Assembly (NCBI RefSeq): GCF_000422625.1
Contig: NZ_AUGK01000003.1
Location: 1-64,000, forward strand
Source: Adlercreutzia mucosicola DSM 19490
GTDB lineage: Bacteria; Actinomycetota; Coriobacteriia; Coriobacteriales; Eggerthellaceae
Reading direction: 5' to 3'
Length of the DNA: 64,000 nucleotides
The notes below the pieces were generated by a model, which did no database searches, was not told the origin of the DNA, and worked only from the letters and a program-made list of their open reading frames with translations. Positions 8,200-16,110 of the stretch are shown here, one piece after another. The first letter of the stretch is position 1. Each line of letters starts with the position of its first letter. The position numbers and the translations under genes are program-made.

Positions 8200-9000
8200 A
8201 TGGGTCTGGGAATGCAGCGGTGTCGGCGGGAGGGTACGCCCATCGTGTACCACGTGGACAAGACCGAGGGCGCGCCGTGGGTGCTGCTGCTCCACGGGGC
8301 CTTCGTCGATCACCGGATGTTCCGAACCCAGGTGGAGGCCTTTCGCGGGCGCTATAGCGTCATCGCCGTGGATATTCTCGGCCATGGCGGCTCGACCGAG
8401 ACGCACCGTGGCGACAGCCTCGAATCCATGGCCTCGTGGCTGAGCGCCATCTTGGAGGCTGAGGGCGCCAGTACAGCCCATGTGGTGGGTGTGTCGCTCG
8501 GCGGGGTGCTGGCCCAGGACTTCGCCTGTGCCTATCCGGAGCACGTGGCTTCTCTGGCCTGTTTCGGCGCCTACGACATAACGCGGCCCGATCCCGAGCT
8601 GATTAGGGCCAACGGCGCTGCTCAGATGGCCATGGTGGGCAAGGCCCTCGTGTCGGTGCGGTGGTTCGCCGGGGCCAACAAGGCCATTTCGGCCTACACT
8701 GACCAGGCGCAACAGGAGTTCTACGAGCTCAATCTGGGTTTCCCCAAGCGATCGCTGCGGCATCTGGCGGCCCTGGGAAAGCTAGTGGGCAAGCACGAGC
8801 CCCGCCCGCGTCCCTATCCGCTGCTCATCGGTTGTGGCGAGCATGATCTGCCCATGGAGCTGGAGGCCGTGCAGGCCTGGGCCGCCGCCGAGCCTGGCAG
8901 CTCGGTGGTCGTCGTGGAAGGCGCCGGCCACTGCGCCAACATGGACGCCCCCGACCGCTTCAACGACATACTGAGCCAGTTCTGGACAAACGGGGAATAG
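8200..9000 (+). CDS. Alpha/beta-hydrolase fold protein
   Basis: A 266-residue cytoplasmic hydrolase. The N-terminal LLLHGAFVDHRMF supplies the oxyanion region, GVSLGG is the nucleophile elbow with its Ser, CGEHDLPME offers the acid, and GAGHCANMDAPDRF gives the catalytic His. All triad elements are in the usual order. The ATG at 8200 is preceded by AGAAGGAGG at ideal distance; upstream in-frame starts lack this. Related enzymes include esterases, lactonases and C-C hydrolases; the substrate cannot be named. It is a single-gene unit. Confidence 0.87.
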   Translation: MGLGMQRCRREGTPIVYHVDKTEGAPWVLLLHGAFVDHRMFRTQVEAFRGRYSVIAVDILGHGGSTETHRGDSLESMASWLSAILEAEGASTAHVVGVSLGGVLAQDFACAYPEHVASLACFGAYDITRPDPELIRANGAAQMAMVGKALVSVRWFAGANKAISAYTDQAQQEFYELNLGFPKRSLRHLAALGKLVGKHEPRPRPYPLLIGCGEHDLPMELEAVQAWAAAEPGSSVVVVEGAGHCANMDAPDRFNDILSQFWTNGE

Positions 9001-9046
9001 CCGATCGAGTACCAGCTGTGGGCCTTCAGCGCCCTTGCTCGTAGCC

Positions 9047-9194
9047 TCAGGCGGACTTGCGCAGATGGGGAAACTTCCAGGCCGTCCACCGCCTGCAGCC
9101 CGATGGCCGTGGCCCAGTAATGCCGACGCATCGCTTCGCTAGAGGCCTGTGCGCTGGTCTCGTAGGGGAAGGCATCAAGGCTATCGGCGGACAT
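9047..9194 (-). pseudogene. Remnant similar to Fic-associated (VbhA-like) antitoxin N-terminus
   Basis: Reading from an ATG at 9194, about 43 residues look protein-like and include the stretch YWATAIGLQAVDGLEVSP, which resembles segments next to Fic domains in Fic/antitoxin proteins. After SP the sense continues in the next frame as HLRKSA and stops. No Fic domain follows. I read it as a truncated, frameshifted remnant between the hydrolase and tRNA-Leu. The family assignment is from memory and tentative. Confidence 0.35.
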
Positions 9195-9230
9195 GGGCTC
9201 ACCCCTTTGGGGCTAACTCTGGCAAAACAA

Positions 9231-9254
9231 AAACGCCCTCCGAGGAGGGCGTTT
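9231..9254 (-). terminator. Rho-independent terminator of tRNA-Leu
   Basis: On the minus strand AAACGCCCTC and its complement GAGGGCGTTT form a ten-pair stem with a four-base loop, followed by TTGTTTTG. It starts ten bases after the tRNA 3' end. Confidence 0.8.
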
Positions 9255-9263
9255 GCTTTAAAG

Positions 9264-9350
9264 TGGTGCGGGCGAGAGGACTTGAACCTCCATGGGGTTG
9301 CCCCCATACGGACCTGAACCGTACGCGTCTGCCAATTCCGCCACGCCCGC
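9264..9350 (-). tRNA. tRNA-Leu (anticodon CAG)
   Basis: The minus strand folds into a class II tRNA: acceptor GCGGGCG with CGCCCGC, discriminator A and encoded CCA, D-arm GCGGAATTGGCAGAC, anticodon stem TACGG/CCGTA around TTCAGGT (anticodon CAG), a long variable arm with TGGGGG/CCCCAT, and T-arm with GGTTCAAGTCC. The long variable arm and anticodon both specify leucine. Confidence 0.97.
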
Positions 9351-9445
9351 AGGTGCTGTTTCGGTATCACCAAAAGAGCGTAGTAGATAATACCCGACTT
9401 AGGGCACCCGTGCAAGAATTTTTTTCGGGAAATGTCCGAATGCAC

Positions 9446-9676
9446 TTATTCCCCGCGCAGAATGGTGTCGGCAGTCTCGGCAAGGGCGGCATCGGTCTCG
9501 TCCTGTTGGCGGCGACAGGCCTTCTTCTCGTGGGCGATCTCGTCGCCGATGGTCTCGTGCTCGCTATGGTCGGCGCGGTATTCGCGGTCGCGCGCGACGC
9601 GGGCCTCGTCGCCGATGTGGTCCGCGATGTGCTTCTCCTTCTGCGCCTCGTGCTGCTGGTAGGTCTCGGTGCCCAT
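9446..9676 (-). CDS. Small highly charged hypothetical protein
   Basis: A 76-residue protein, almost entirely charged or polar (many Glu, His, Arg, Ala), predicted helical or coiled coil, with no membrane segment or cysteine cluster. I chose the ATG at 9676 because AAGGAGG lies seven bases before it. It is transcribed towards tRNA-Leu and is divergent from purE. I recognise no family. Confidence 0.6.
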   Translation of the reverse strand: MGTETYQQHEAQKEKHIADHIGDEARVARDREYRADHSEHETIGDEIAHEKKACRRQQDETDAALAETADTILRGE

Positions 9677-9777
9677 GGTCGGCCTCCTTCTGATCGGTGA
9701 TTTTCCCACCATAGGTCACCGACAGCCGACCATGGGGCGACGGGGTCATTCGTAGGCGATTTGCCACGAGACGGTTT

Positions 9778-9783
9778 TATAAT
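9778..9783 (+). promoter_or_regulatory. Candidate -10 box for purE
   Basis: TATAAT lies 39 bases before the purE ATG, at a fitting distance for a short leader. A well-spaced -35 hexamer is not obvious. Confidence 0.5.
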
Positions 9784-9822
9784 GGGCAGCGACGCGCAGG
9801 CAAACGAGGAAAGGACGCGAAC

Positions 9823-10284
9823 ATGGCAGAGGCGACGCCGGTAGTGGGTATCATTATGGGATCGGAATCGGATATGCCGGCCATGGAGCCGTGCATGGCC
9901 CAGCTGGACGCCATGGGCGTGCCCTACGAGGTGAAGGTGGCGAGCGCCCACCGCAAGCCGGCCGTGGTGCACGAGTGGGCCGAAACCGCCGTCGAGCGCG
10001 GCATCAAGGTGATCATCGCCGCCGCCGGCAAGGCCGCGCATCTGGGCGGCGTGGTGGCTGCCTTCACGCCGCTGCCGGTCATCGCCGTACCCATGAAGAC
10101 GAGTGATTTGGGCGGCCTGGATTCCCTGCTGTCCATGGTGCAGATGCCCTCGGGCGTGCCCGTGGCCTGCGTGGCCATCAACGGCGCGAAGAACGCCGCC
10201 ATCTTGGCCGTGCAGATGATGGGCACGAACGATCCGGCCATGCTGCAGAAGGTGGCCGACCTGAAGGCGGAGATGGCCTCGTAG
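9823..10284 (+). CDS. purE: N5-carboxyaminoimidazole ribonucleotide mutase
   Basis: A 153-residue class I PurE. It moves the carboxyl group from N5 to C4 of carboxyaminoimidazole ribonucleotide in purine synthesis. The substrate-binding GSESDMPAM, the SAHRKP loop and AAAGKAAHLGGVVAAFT are present, and MKTSDLGGLDSLLSMVQMP is the usual PVxP-equivalent core segment. Length is typical. It is not next to purK or other pur genes; a 126-bp palindromic element follows and then iorA. Start supported by GAGGAAAGGA. Confidence 0.95.
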   Translation: MAEATPVVGIIMGSESDMPAMEPCMAQLDAMGVPYEVKVASAHRKPAVVHEWAETAVERGIKVIIAAAGKAAHLGGVVAAFTPLPVIAVPMKTSDLGGLDSLLSMVQMPSGVPVACVAINGAKNAAILAVQMMGTNDPAMLQKVADLKAEMAS

Positions 10285-10303
10285 CCGAAAGAGGTCCTTC
10301 TGC

Positions 10304-10429
10304 GCAACAAACTACGGTAAGTAGACAGCGGGGAAGGGTTTGAGGGCTGAAAAGGGCGTCAAAACGCGCAATTTGGGCCTCTTTCGAGGTTTCGGCTGGA
10401 AGAAAAGTCTACCTACCGAAGTTTGTTGC
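10304..10429. repeat. 126-bp element bounded by 23-bp inverted repeats (E10)
   Basis: The segment 10304-10326 is the reverse complement of 10407-10429 with two mismatches. Both arms start with GCAACAAACT or its equivalent. The 80-base interior contains GGGCTGAAAAGGGCGTC. It sits between purE and iorA and is non-coding if iorA starts at 10484. It belongs with similar arm-bounded intergenic elements elsewhere in the window, whose arm sequences differ. Confidence 0.75.
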
Positions 10430-10483
10430 ATAAAAACGGGTGAGAGGGAAACCGACCGCGCAAATGGGGATGGAAACGAGCTT

Positions 10484-12865
10484 ATGAAGCAACTTTTGAT
10501 GGGAAATGAGGCGTTCGCCCACGCGGCCCTAGAGGCTGGGGTGAACGTGGTGGCGGGCTATCCCGGCACGCCGTCGTCCGAACTGGTGGAGACCGTGGCG
10601 AAGCTGCATGGAGCCGGCGCGGCCCGGGATGTGCATGTGGAATGGTCTACCAACGAGAAGGCGGCCCTGGAAATGCTCGCGGGAGCGTCTTACTGCGGAG
10701 CCCGGGTGCTGTTCACCTGCAAGCAGGTGGGGCTGAATGTGGCCTCGGACGCCCTCATGTCCCTGAACTACGTGGGAGTGGGCGGCGGCTGCGTGCTGTT
10801 CGTGGCCGACGATCCGGGTCCCATTTCCTCCCAGACCGAGCAGGACACGCGCCGCTTCGGGGCCTTCGCGAAGGTGCCGGTGCTCGATCCGGCCACGCCC
10901 GAGCAGGGTTTCGCCATGATGCAGGCCGCCTTCGACTTGTCGGAGCGCTACCATACGCCGGTCATCGTGCGTCCCACCACGCGCATCTGCCATGCCTCCA
11001 CGTTCTTCGACGTGGCCGAGGAAACCCACGGCCGCTCGTTGCCTGAAGGGGGCTTCCAGAAAGATCCGAAGTGGGTCATCTTCCCGAAGCGAGCCTATGA
11101 GGGCCACGGCGAGATCAACCGCCGTTTGGGCCAGATCGCCTGGGAATACGCCCATGATCCTGTGTTGTCGCAGTTTAACGAGATGTTCGAGGGCGGCGGG
11201 GAGGCAGCTGCCGCCGAGGGTCCTGCGCAGCAGGCCGCGTTGGCGGAGGCGTGCGTGGCTCCCGACGCGTCCGACGCATCCACGGTGCCCGAGGCCCCTG
11301 CGGTGGGCATCGTGGCCGGTGGCGTATCGGTGGCGTATGCGCGCGAGGCTTTGGGGCTGCTGGAGGCCCAGGCCGCCGCTGCGGGCATGACGGTGCCTCG
11401 CTACCGCTTCTTGGCCGTGGGCACGCCCTACCCCTTCCCTGTGGAAACGGCGGCGGCGTTTGCCGAGGGGCTCGCCGATGTGATCGTGTTCGAAGAGCTC
11501 GATTCGGTGCTGGAAGAGGACATGCTGAAGCTGGCCGGCTCCCGCCAGCTGCCGCTGCGCGTGCACGGCAGGTTGACGGCTGAGGCCAACGATCGCGGCG
11601 AGAACACCACCGAGAACATTGCGGCGCGCCTAGGGCGGTTCTTCGATCGGACGCGGGCTGCCCTTCCAATTCCGCCGCACGAGGACCGAGGCGCCTCCAC
11701 GTGCTCAAACCAGTCCTCGCTTTCGGAAAAAACGGGATCAGAAGTGTATCCCATTTTTTCCGAGTCTGCGGAATCTGCGTGCGAGGAGGCGCCTCCGTCC
11801 TCGCGCTGCTCGTCCGAGGCCGAAGGGACTGGCTCCCTTGCTGCCCTCGCGGCCCGAACCATCGGAGCCAATGCGCTCGGCTACGATGGCCCGCTGCCCG
11901 TGCGGCCGCCGGTGCTGTGCGCGGGGTGCCCCCATCGCGGCAGTTTCTACGCCGTGAAACAGGCGCTTAAGGGGCGCGAGGCGGTGCTGTGCGGCGACAT
12001 CGGCTGCTACACGCTGGGGAACGCTCAGCCGCTGGATGCGGTGGACACCTGCTTGTGCATGGGCGCGGGTATCACTATGGCTCAGGGCTTCGCGGTGGCC
12101 GAGCCGCACAAGAAGTCGGTGGCCTTCGTGGGCGACTCCACGTTCTTTGCCAGTGCGCTGACCGGCATTGCGAACGCCGTGTACAACGGCCACGACGTTA
12201 CCTTCGCCATTCTGGACAACGCCACTACGGCCATGACGGGCTCGCAGCCGCATCCGGGCACGGGCGTTACGCTGATGGGCGAGAAGCGCCGCCCCATCGT
12301 GATCGAGGAGGTGCTGCGCGGGCTGGGTGTGCAGCACATCGGGTTCGCGAACCCGCACAGCCTGGAGATGTCCGTGGCCGCGGCCCGGGCGGCCATCGAT
12401 TTCGAGGGTCCCGCGGTGGTTATTTTCCGTGCGCCGTGCATTCAATTGAAGAAGCCCGCGGAGCCGGTACGCATTAACGCCGAGGCGTGCACGGGCTGCA
12501 AGAAGTGCATCACGTCCATCGGCTGCCCGGGCATCGGCTTCGACGAAGCGCGTCGCGACCCGGCCTCGCGCGAACGCGGCCAGGCTTTCGTGGACGGCAG
12601 CCTGTGCGACGGCTGCGCCCTGTGCGTGCAGGTGTGTCCCTTCGGTGCTATCGAAGGCGCGGTGGGCTTCGGTGGCGCGGTCGCGGTGGAGCCGGCCAGA
12701 TACGCTCCGAATCCCGAGCCGTTCCAAACAGGGGAAATTCCCGTGGTACTTGCTGACGAGGCGAACGACTTTCAAGAAACGGAATGGCGCTGCAAGCCCG
12801 ACGAGGCGCTCGGTGAAGCGCTGGGTGCGACGAGGGGTTCGTGGGAAGAAGGGGGTGCCCGATGA
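10484..12865 (+). CDS. iorA: Indolepyruvate:ferredoxin oxidoreductase, alpha subunit
   Basis: A 793-residue TPP- and FeS-dependent subunit. With IorB it oxidatively decarboxylates aryl pyruvates to aryl-acetyl-CoA and reduces ferredoxin. The N-terminus (GNEAFAHAALEAGVNVVAGYPGTPSSE) is the pyrimidine-binding domain; GDIGCYTLG and GDSTFFASALTGIANAVYNG mark the TPP domain; CTGCKKCITSIGCPG and CDGCALCVQVCPFGAI hold two [4Fe-4S] clusters near the C-terminus. The start at 10484 fits the family; an upstream GTG would run through the palindromic element. A Ser/Glu-rich insertion of about 50 residues lies between ENIAARLGRFFDRTR and VRPPVLCAGCPHR and coincides with a long DNA palindrome. iorA and iorB overlap by four bases. 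Confidence 0.93.
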   Translation: MKQLLMGNEAFAHAALEAGVNVVAGYPGTPSSELVETVAKLHGAGAARDVHVEWSTNEKAALEMLAGASYCGARVLFTCKQVGLNVASDALMSLNYVGVGGGCVLFVADDPGPISSQTEQDTRRFGAFAKVPVLDPATPEQGFAMMQAAFDLSERYHTPVIVRPTTRICHASTFFDVAEETHGRSLPEGGFQKDPKWVIFPKRAYEGHGEINRRLGQIAWEYAHDPVLSQFNEMFEGGGEAAAAEGPAQQAALAEACVAPDASDASTVPEAPAVGIVAGGVSVAYAREALGLLEAQAAAAGMTVPRYRFLAVGTPYPFPVETAAAFAEGLADVIVFEELDSVLEEDMLKLAGSRQLPLRVHGRLTAEANDRGENTTENIAARLGRFFDRTRAALPIPPHEDRGASTCSNQSSLSEKTGSEVYPIFSESAESACEEAPPSSRCSSEAEGTGSLAALAARTIGANALGYDGPLPVRPPVLCAGCPHRGSFYAVKQALKGREAVLCGDIGCYTLGNAQPLDAVDTCLCMGAGITMAQGFAVAEPHKKSVAFVGDSTFFASALTGIANAVYNGHDVTFAILDNATTAMTGSQPHPGTGVTLMGEKRRPIVIEEVLRGLGVQHIGFANPHSLEMSVAAARAAIDFEGPAVVIFRAPCIQLKKPAEPVRINAEACTGCKKCITSIGCPGIGFDEARRDPASRERGQAFVDGSLCDGCALCVQVCPFGAIEGAVGFGGAVAVEPARYAPNPEPFQTGEIPVVLADEANDFQETEWRCKPDEALGEALGATRGSWEEGGAR
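11680..11803. repeat. 124-bp palindromic sequence inside iorA, in frame
   Basis: Outer arms 11680-11698 and 11785-11803 are reverse complements with one mismatch; inner arms 11723-11738 and 11748-11763 match at 15 of 16 bases around a nine-base loop. The encoded residues are low-complexity Ser/Glu/Pro and do not match the conserved IorA fold on either side. It looks like an inserted palindromic element that kept the reading frame. Confidence 0.7.
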
Positions 12866-13593
12866 TCAATGTGTTGCTGGCGGGCGTGGGCGGCCAGGGC
12901 ACGGTGTTGGCGGCGAAGGTGCTGGCCAGCGCGGCCCAGGCGCGCGGGTGGCAGGTGCGTACGGCCGAGACCATCGGCATGGCCCAGCGCGGCGGCAATG
13001 TGACGAGTCACGTGCGCATGGGTTCGGAAGGCGAGGAAGTGTTCTCGTCGCTGATCACGCCCGGTACCGCCGACATGGTGATCGCCCTGGAGCCCGGCGA
13101 GGCCGCCCGGGCGCTGCCCTATTTGGCTCCCGGCGCCGTGCTGGTGTGCTCCACCACGGCCATCCAGCCCGTAACGGCCGCCCTTGCCAGCCAGCCCTAC
13201 CGAGCCGACGACGTGGTGGCGGCCCTGGCGAACTCGCTTCAAGCCGAGGCCCCGCGCGAGCAGGCGGCTGCTGCCGCCGATGTGGCCGAAGAGACGGCTG
13301 CGAGCCTCGACGTCGCCGATGGGGCGATCGCCATAAAGGACACCCAAGCTCCCGGCATGGACGGTTATCCCGTGCCTCTCTTCATCCCCGTGGACGACGA
13401 GGCGCTCGTGGCGCACCTCGGTGCCGGCTCCCGCAAGTCGCTCAACATGATGCTGCTCGCCGTGGCCGTGGCCCAGGGGCGCATTCCCCTCACTGTGGCC
13501 GAGCTGAAATCGGCCGTGCAGGCCTGCGTGAAACCCCAGTTCGTGGCCATGAATCTAGAGGCCATCGACCGCGCCGCCGAGGCCTACGGATAG
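12862..13593 (+). CDS. iorB: Indolepyruvate:ferredoxin oxidoreductase, beta subunit
   Basis: A 243-residue gamma-type subunit of the 2-oxoacid:ferredoxin oxidoreductase superfamily. The N-terminus INVLLAGVGGQGTVLAAKVLA and AETIGMAQRGGNVTSHVRMG are the family signatures. It starts at the ATG that overlaps the iorA stop (ATGA), so the two are translationally coupled. A middle stretch of about 45 residues rich in Ala/Glu (near EAPREQAAAAADVAEETAAS) is not conserved in the family and is probably a local insertion. The complex acts in the cytoplasm and should feed reduced ferredoxin to energy metabolism. Confidence 0.93.
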   Translation: MINVLLAGVGGQGTVLAAKVLASAAQARGWQVRTAETIGMAQRGGNVTSHVRMGSEGEEVFSSLITPGTADMVIALEPGEAARALPYLAPGAVLVCSTTAIQPVTAALASQPYRADDVVAALANSLQAEAPREQAAAAADVAEETAASLDVADGAIAIKDTQAPGMDGYPVPLFIPVDDEALVAHLGAGSRKSLNMMLLAVAVAQGRIPLTVAELKSAVQACVKPQFVAMNLEAIDRAAEAYG

Positions 13594-13615
13594 GCGCCCT
13601 GCTTCTATTAGCTTG

Positions 13616-13677
13616 AAAAAATCTCCGATTCTGGAGGAAAATTCGTGAAAAAATCTCCCAAATCGGAGATTTTTCAC
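13616..13677 (+). terminator. Terminator-like hairpin cluster after iorAB
   Basis: GTGAAAAAATCTCC at 13645-13658 pairs with GGAGATTTTTCAC at 13665-13677 (one bulge). An upstream AAAAAATCTCCGATT at 13616-13630 can pair with the same 3' strand, so two mutually exclusive stems are possible. The simplest reading is a terminator of the ior operon. Confidence 0.55.
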
Positions 13678-13709
13678 GCAGCAGTTCCTGGACTTGATTC
13701 GTCTCACGA

Positions 13710-13747
13710 TTAACTTTTTAACTTATTAAGTTAAAATGTAAGTTAAC
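13710..13747. promoter_or_regulatory. Iterated TTAACTT/AAGTTAA motif upstream of the ATPase gene
   Basis: Four copies of TTAACTT or its complement AAGTTAA occur within 38 bases, including the palindrome TTAACTTATTAAGTTAA. The stretch is very AT-rich compared with its surroundings and ends 16 bases before the ATG. It is a good candidate for a promoter overlapped by an operator. Confidence 0.5.
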
Positions 13748-13763
13748 ACAGTGGAAGGGGCAA

Positions 13764-15551
13764 ATGATGTCGAAAAGTCACATTGAAGCGCGCATTGCGG
13801 AACTCCCCCAGGGCGGTATAACGTATAAGACTATCTCGGGAAAACGTTATGCCTATTACCAGTGGACCGAGGGGGGCAAGCAGCACGCGCGCAGGGTAAA
13901 AGATGATGAGATCGAGGCCCTTCAAGCCCTCATCAACGAACGGAAAAGCTTAAAACAAGAGCTGTCGTCATATTCCAGCAGCCCGCGATCGGAACTTGTG
14001 CGCAGGGAGATCGAGCTTACGTCAACGATGTTGGTAAGGATTGGCGACGAGCTGAAATCCTTCGCAGCTCCTGTAGCGTCGTGGCGCCGCCGAGGATGCT
14101 TTGTTGCGCTTTCCGAGTATTTGCACGGGACGAGCGACGGGCGCGTGATGGCGCTCTACGGGCTGCGACGCACGGGCAAGACAACGCTGATAAGGCAGTC
14201 TTTATCTGCCATGAGCGAGGAAGACCTGAGCCGGTCGGCCTTCGTGCAGGTTCGCGACAAAGACACGCTGGGCACTTTGAACAGTCTGCTGCGAGAACTT
14301 GAGGCCAAGGGAATACGCTTTGTCTTCATCGATGAGGTTACTCTGGCGGATGACTTCATTGTGGGGGCCGCCCTGCTGTCGGATATCTATGCCGCCTCTG
14401 GGATGAAAATCGTTTTATCTGGCACCGATTCGCTGGGTTTTCTCTTTGCCGAAGACGAGGAGCTCTACGACCGATGCTATCTGGTGCATACGACGTTCAT
14501 TCCCTATGCCGAGTTCAGCGAGGTGCTGGGTATAGAAGGAATTGACGCGTATATCGAGTACGGCGGAACTATGAGCGTGGGAGGCGCGAACTACAACCGA
14601 GAATTCTCTCTGTTCTCCAAGGCGCGTGGCGCTGATGAGTATGTCGATAGCGCCATTGCCCGCAATATTCAGCATTCCCTGAGCAATTACCAGTACGGCG
14701 GTCATTTCAGGGGCCTGATAGATCTTTATGAAAAAGACGAGCTCACGAATGTTATCAACCGTGTCGTGGAAGATATCAATCATCGCTTCACGCTTGACGT
14801 GCTCGCACGTGATTTCAAATCCCACGATTTGGGCATTGCTCGCACAAACCTGCGCAAAGATCGTTTTCATCCCCAAGACACACTCGACCTCATCGATGCA
14901 GTAGCGGTGACAAAACGGTTGAAGGATCTTCTGCAAATCAAGGATGCTGGTGAGCGCGTTGTTGCTTTGGCGGAGTCTCATGCGGCGGAGATTGAAGAGT
15001 ACCTTGAGCTTTTGGATGTTATTGAAAGGGTGAGTGTCGTGAACGCGGTGGATTTCGCCGCTGAGTCGCGAACGATTATTTCCCAGCCTGGGCTTCGTTA
15101 CGCTCAGGCGAAGGCGTTGGTCAATTCGTTGGTGGAAGATCCGGCCCTCGCAGACTTGACCGCACCAGAGCGCAAGTACATTACCGAACGCGTTTTGGAG
15201 GAAGTGCGCGGCCGCATGATGGAGGATATTGTTCTGCTGGAAACAAAGTTGGCGCGTCCTCAGTGCAACGTGTTTGCCCTGCGTTTTGCCATCGGCGAGT
15301 TCGATATGGTGATTGCCGATCCGGATAGCCTTACGTGCGAAATCTTCGAAGTGAAGCACAGTGACAAGCGAGATCCTGCGCAAAGGCGCCATCTGCTTGA
15401 TTTGGAAAAATGCGCTCGCGTTGGGCATCGCTGGGGCACGATTGAGCGCAAAGCGGTTATTTATCGAGGCGAGCCGGGCCTTGAAGAGGGTGTCGAGTAC
15501 CTCAACGTCGAAGAATATCTTAAAGGTTTTAAGACCGCCTTTTCTTGCTGA
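13764..15551 (+). CDS. AAA ATPase (AAA_14 type) with C-terminal PD-(D/E)xK-like domain
   Basis: A 595-residue protein. Residues 1-60 (GGITYKTISGKRYAYYQWTE) look like a small RNA/DNA-binding module seen in short accessory proteins. The ATPase has Walker A GLRRTGKTT (about residues 133-141), Walker B FVFIDEV, and a sensor-like VLSGTDS. The C-terminal 100 residues contain GEFDMVI...CEIFEVKHSDK, the layout of a restriction-type nuclease fold as in DUF4143 proteins. ATG 13764 or 13767 follows GGAAGGGG. GC content is lower than in the surroundings. Its position beside a toxin-antitoxin pair suggests an accessory or defence role, but no substrate is known. Confidence 0.8.
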   Translation: MMSKSHIEARIAELPQGGITYKTISGKRYAYYQWTEGGKQHARRVKDDEIEALQALINERKSLKQELSSYSSSPRSELVRREIELTSTMLVRIGDELKSFAAPVASWRRRGCFVALSEYLHGTSDGRVMALYGLRRTGKTTLIRQSLSAMSEEDLSRSAFVQVRDKDTLGTLNSLLRELEAKGIRFVFIDEVTLADDFIVGAALLSDIYAASGMKIVLSGTDSLGFLFAEDEELYDRCYLVHTTFIPYAEFSEVLGIEGIDAYIEYGGTMSVGGANYNREFSLFSKARGADEYVDSAIARNIQHSLSNYQYGGHFRGLIDLYEKDELTNVINRVVEDINHRFTLDVLARDFKSHDLGIARTNLRKDRFHPQDTLDLIDAVAVTKRLKDLLQIKDAGERVVALAESHAAEIEEYLELLDVIERVSVVNAVDFAAESRTIISQPGLRYAQAKALVNSLVEDPALADLTAPERKYITERVLEEVRGRMMEDIVLLETKLARPQCNVFALRFAIGEFDMVIADPDSLTCEIFEVKHSDKRDPAQRRHLLDLEKCARVGHRWGTIERKAVIYRGEPGLEEGVEYLNVEEYLKGFKTAFSC

Positions 15552-15618
15552 GGCATGCAACTCGCGGCGAGGGTGAACCTGAGCATAATTGTGCCCGCCG
15601 GGGCCTACGGGTAGGCGC

Positions 15619-16110
15619 CTACTCGAATGACTCCAGTAGCGTGAGCATGTCGGCGGGGGTGATCGCCGCCACAGGCGCGTGGGTGCGGAGCCTCTTATCG
15701 TTCGTGATGAGGTAATCGGCGCCCGATCGCTCTACGGCTGCCAAAACGAGATCGTCTTCAAAATCGCGATGGATTTGATGGAAATATCGAGCGACCGTTA
15801 CGTCGGAGGTGTCGGCAGGAACAATTGTTGCTTGTTCGACTATGGTCATGACGGACTGCCAACTTACCTCTTCAATGGCGAGTGCGGCCGCTTCGGTTAG
15901 CGCTTCGCCGGTGGCCCGGCGCTCTCGTTTGAGCTCCGCTCCCACTTGATAGTAGATGTCCTTAAGAGATGTGATAGCGAGACAAACAGATATTTCCTTC
16001 TCTACGCACGCGCAGAGGAGTTGCCGGGATTTGGCGCTTCCCGTTCGTGTGCCGATACAGCTATCGATCCAGGTATTGGTGTCAAGAAGAATGGTGGATG
16101 GCAAGCGCAT
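15619..16110 (-). CDS. PIN-domain ribonuclease toxin
   Basis: A 163-residue PIN protein. ILLDTNTWID gives the first catalytic Asp, and DFEDDLVLAA plus YLITNDKRLR give the remaining acidic residues that bind metal. The family mostly cleaves tRNA or mRNA and acts as the toxin of a pair. I chose the ATG at 16110, which overlaps the stop of the gene before it (TGATG), so both are translationally coupled. The partner is a ribbon-helix-helix antitoxin. Confidence 0.88.
   Translation of the reverse strand: MRLPSTILLDTNTWIDSCIGTRTGSAKSRQLLCACVEKEISVCLAITSLKDIYYQVGAELKRERRATGEALTEAAALAIEEVSWQSVMTIVEQATIVPADTSDVTVARYFHQIHRDFEDDLVLAAVERSGADYLITNDKRLRTHAPVAAITPADMLTLLESFE

Noticed and set aside
10340-10483. 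N-terminal extension of IorA from an upstream GTG
   Set aside because: The extra 48 residues would be encoded by the 126-bp inverted-repeat element and have no match to the IorA family, which starts at MKQLLMGNEAFAHA.
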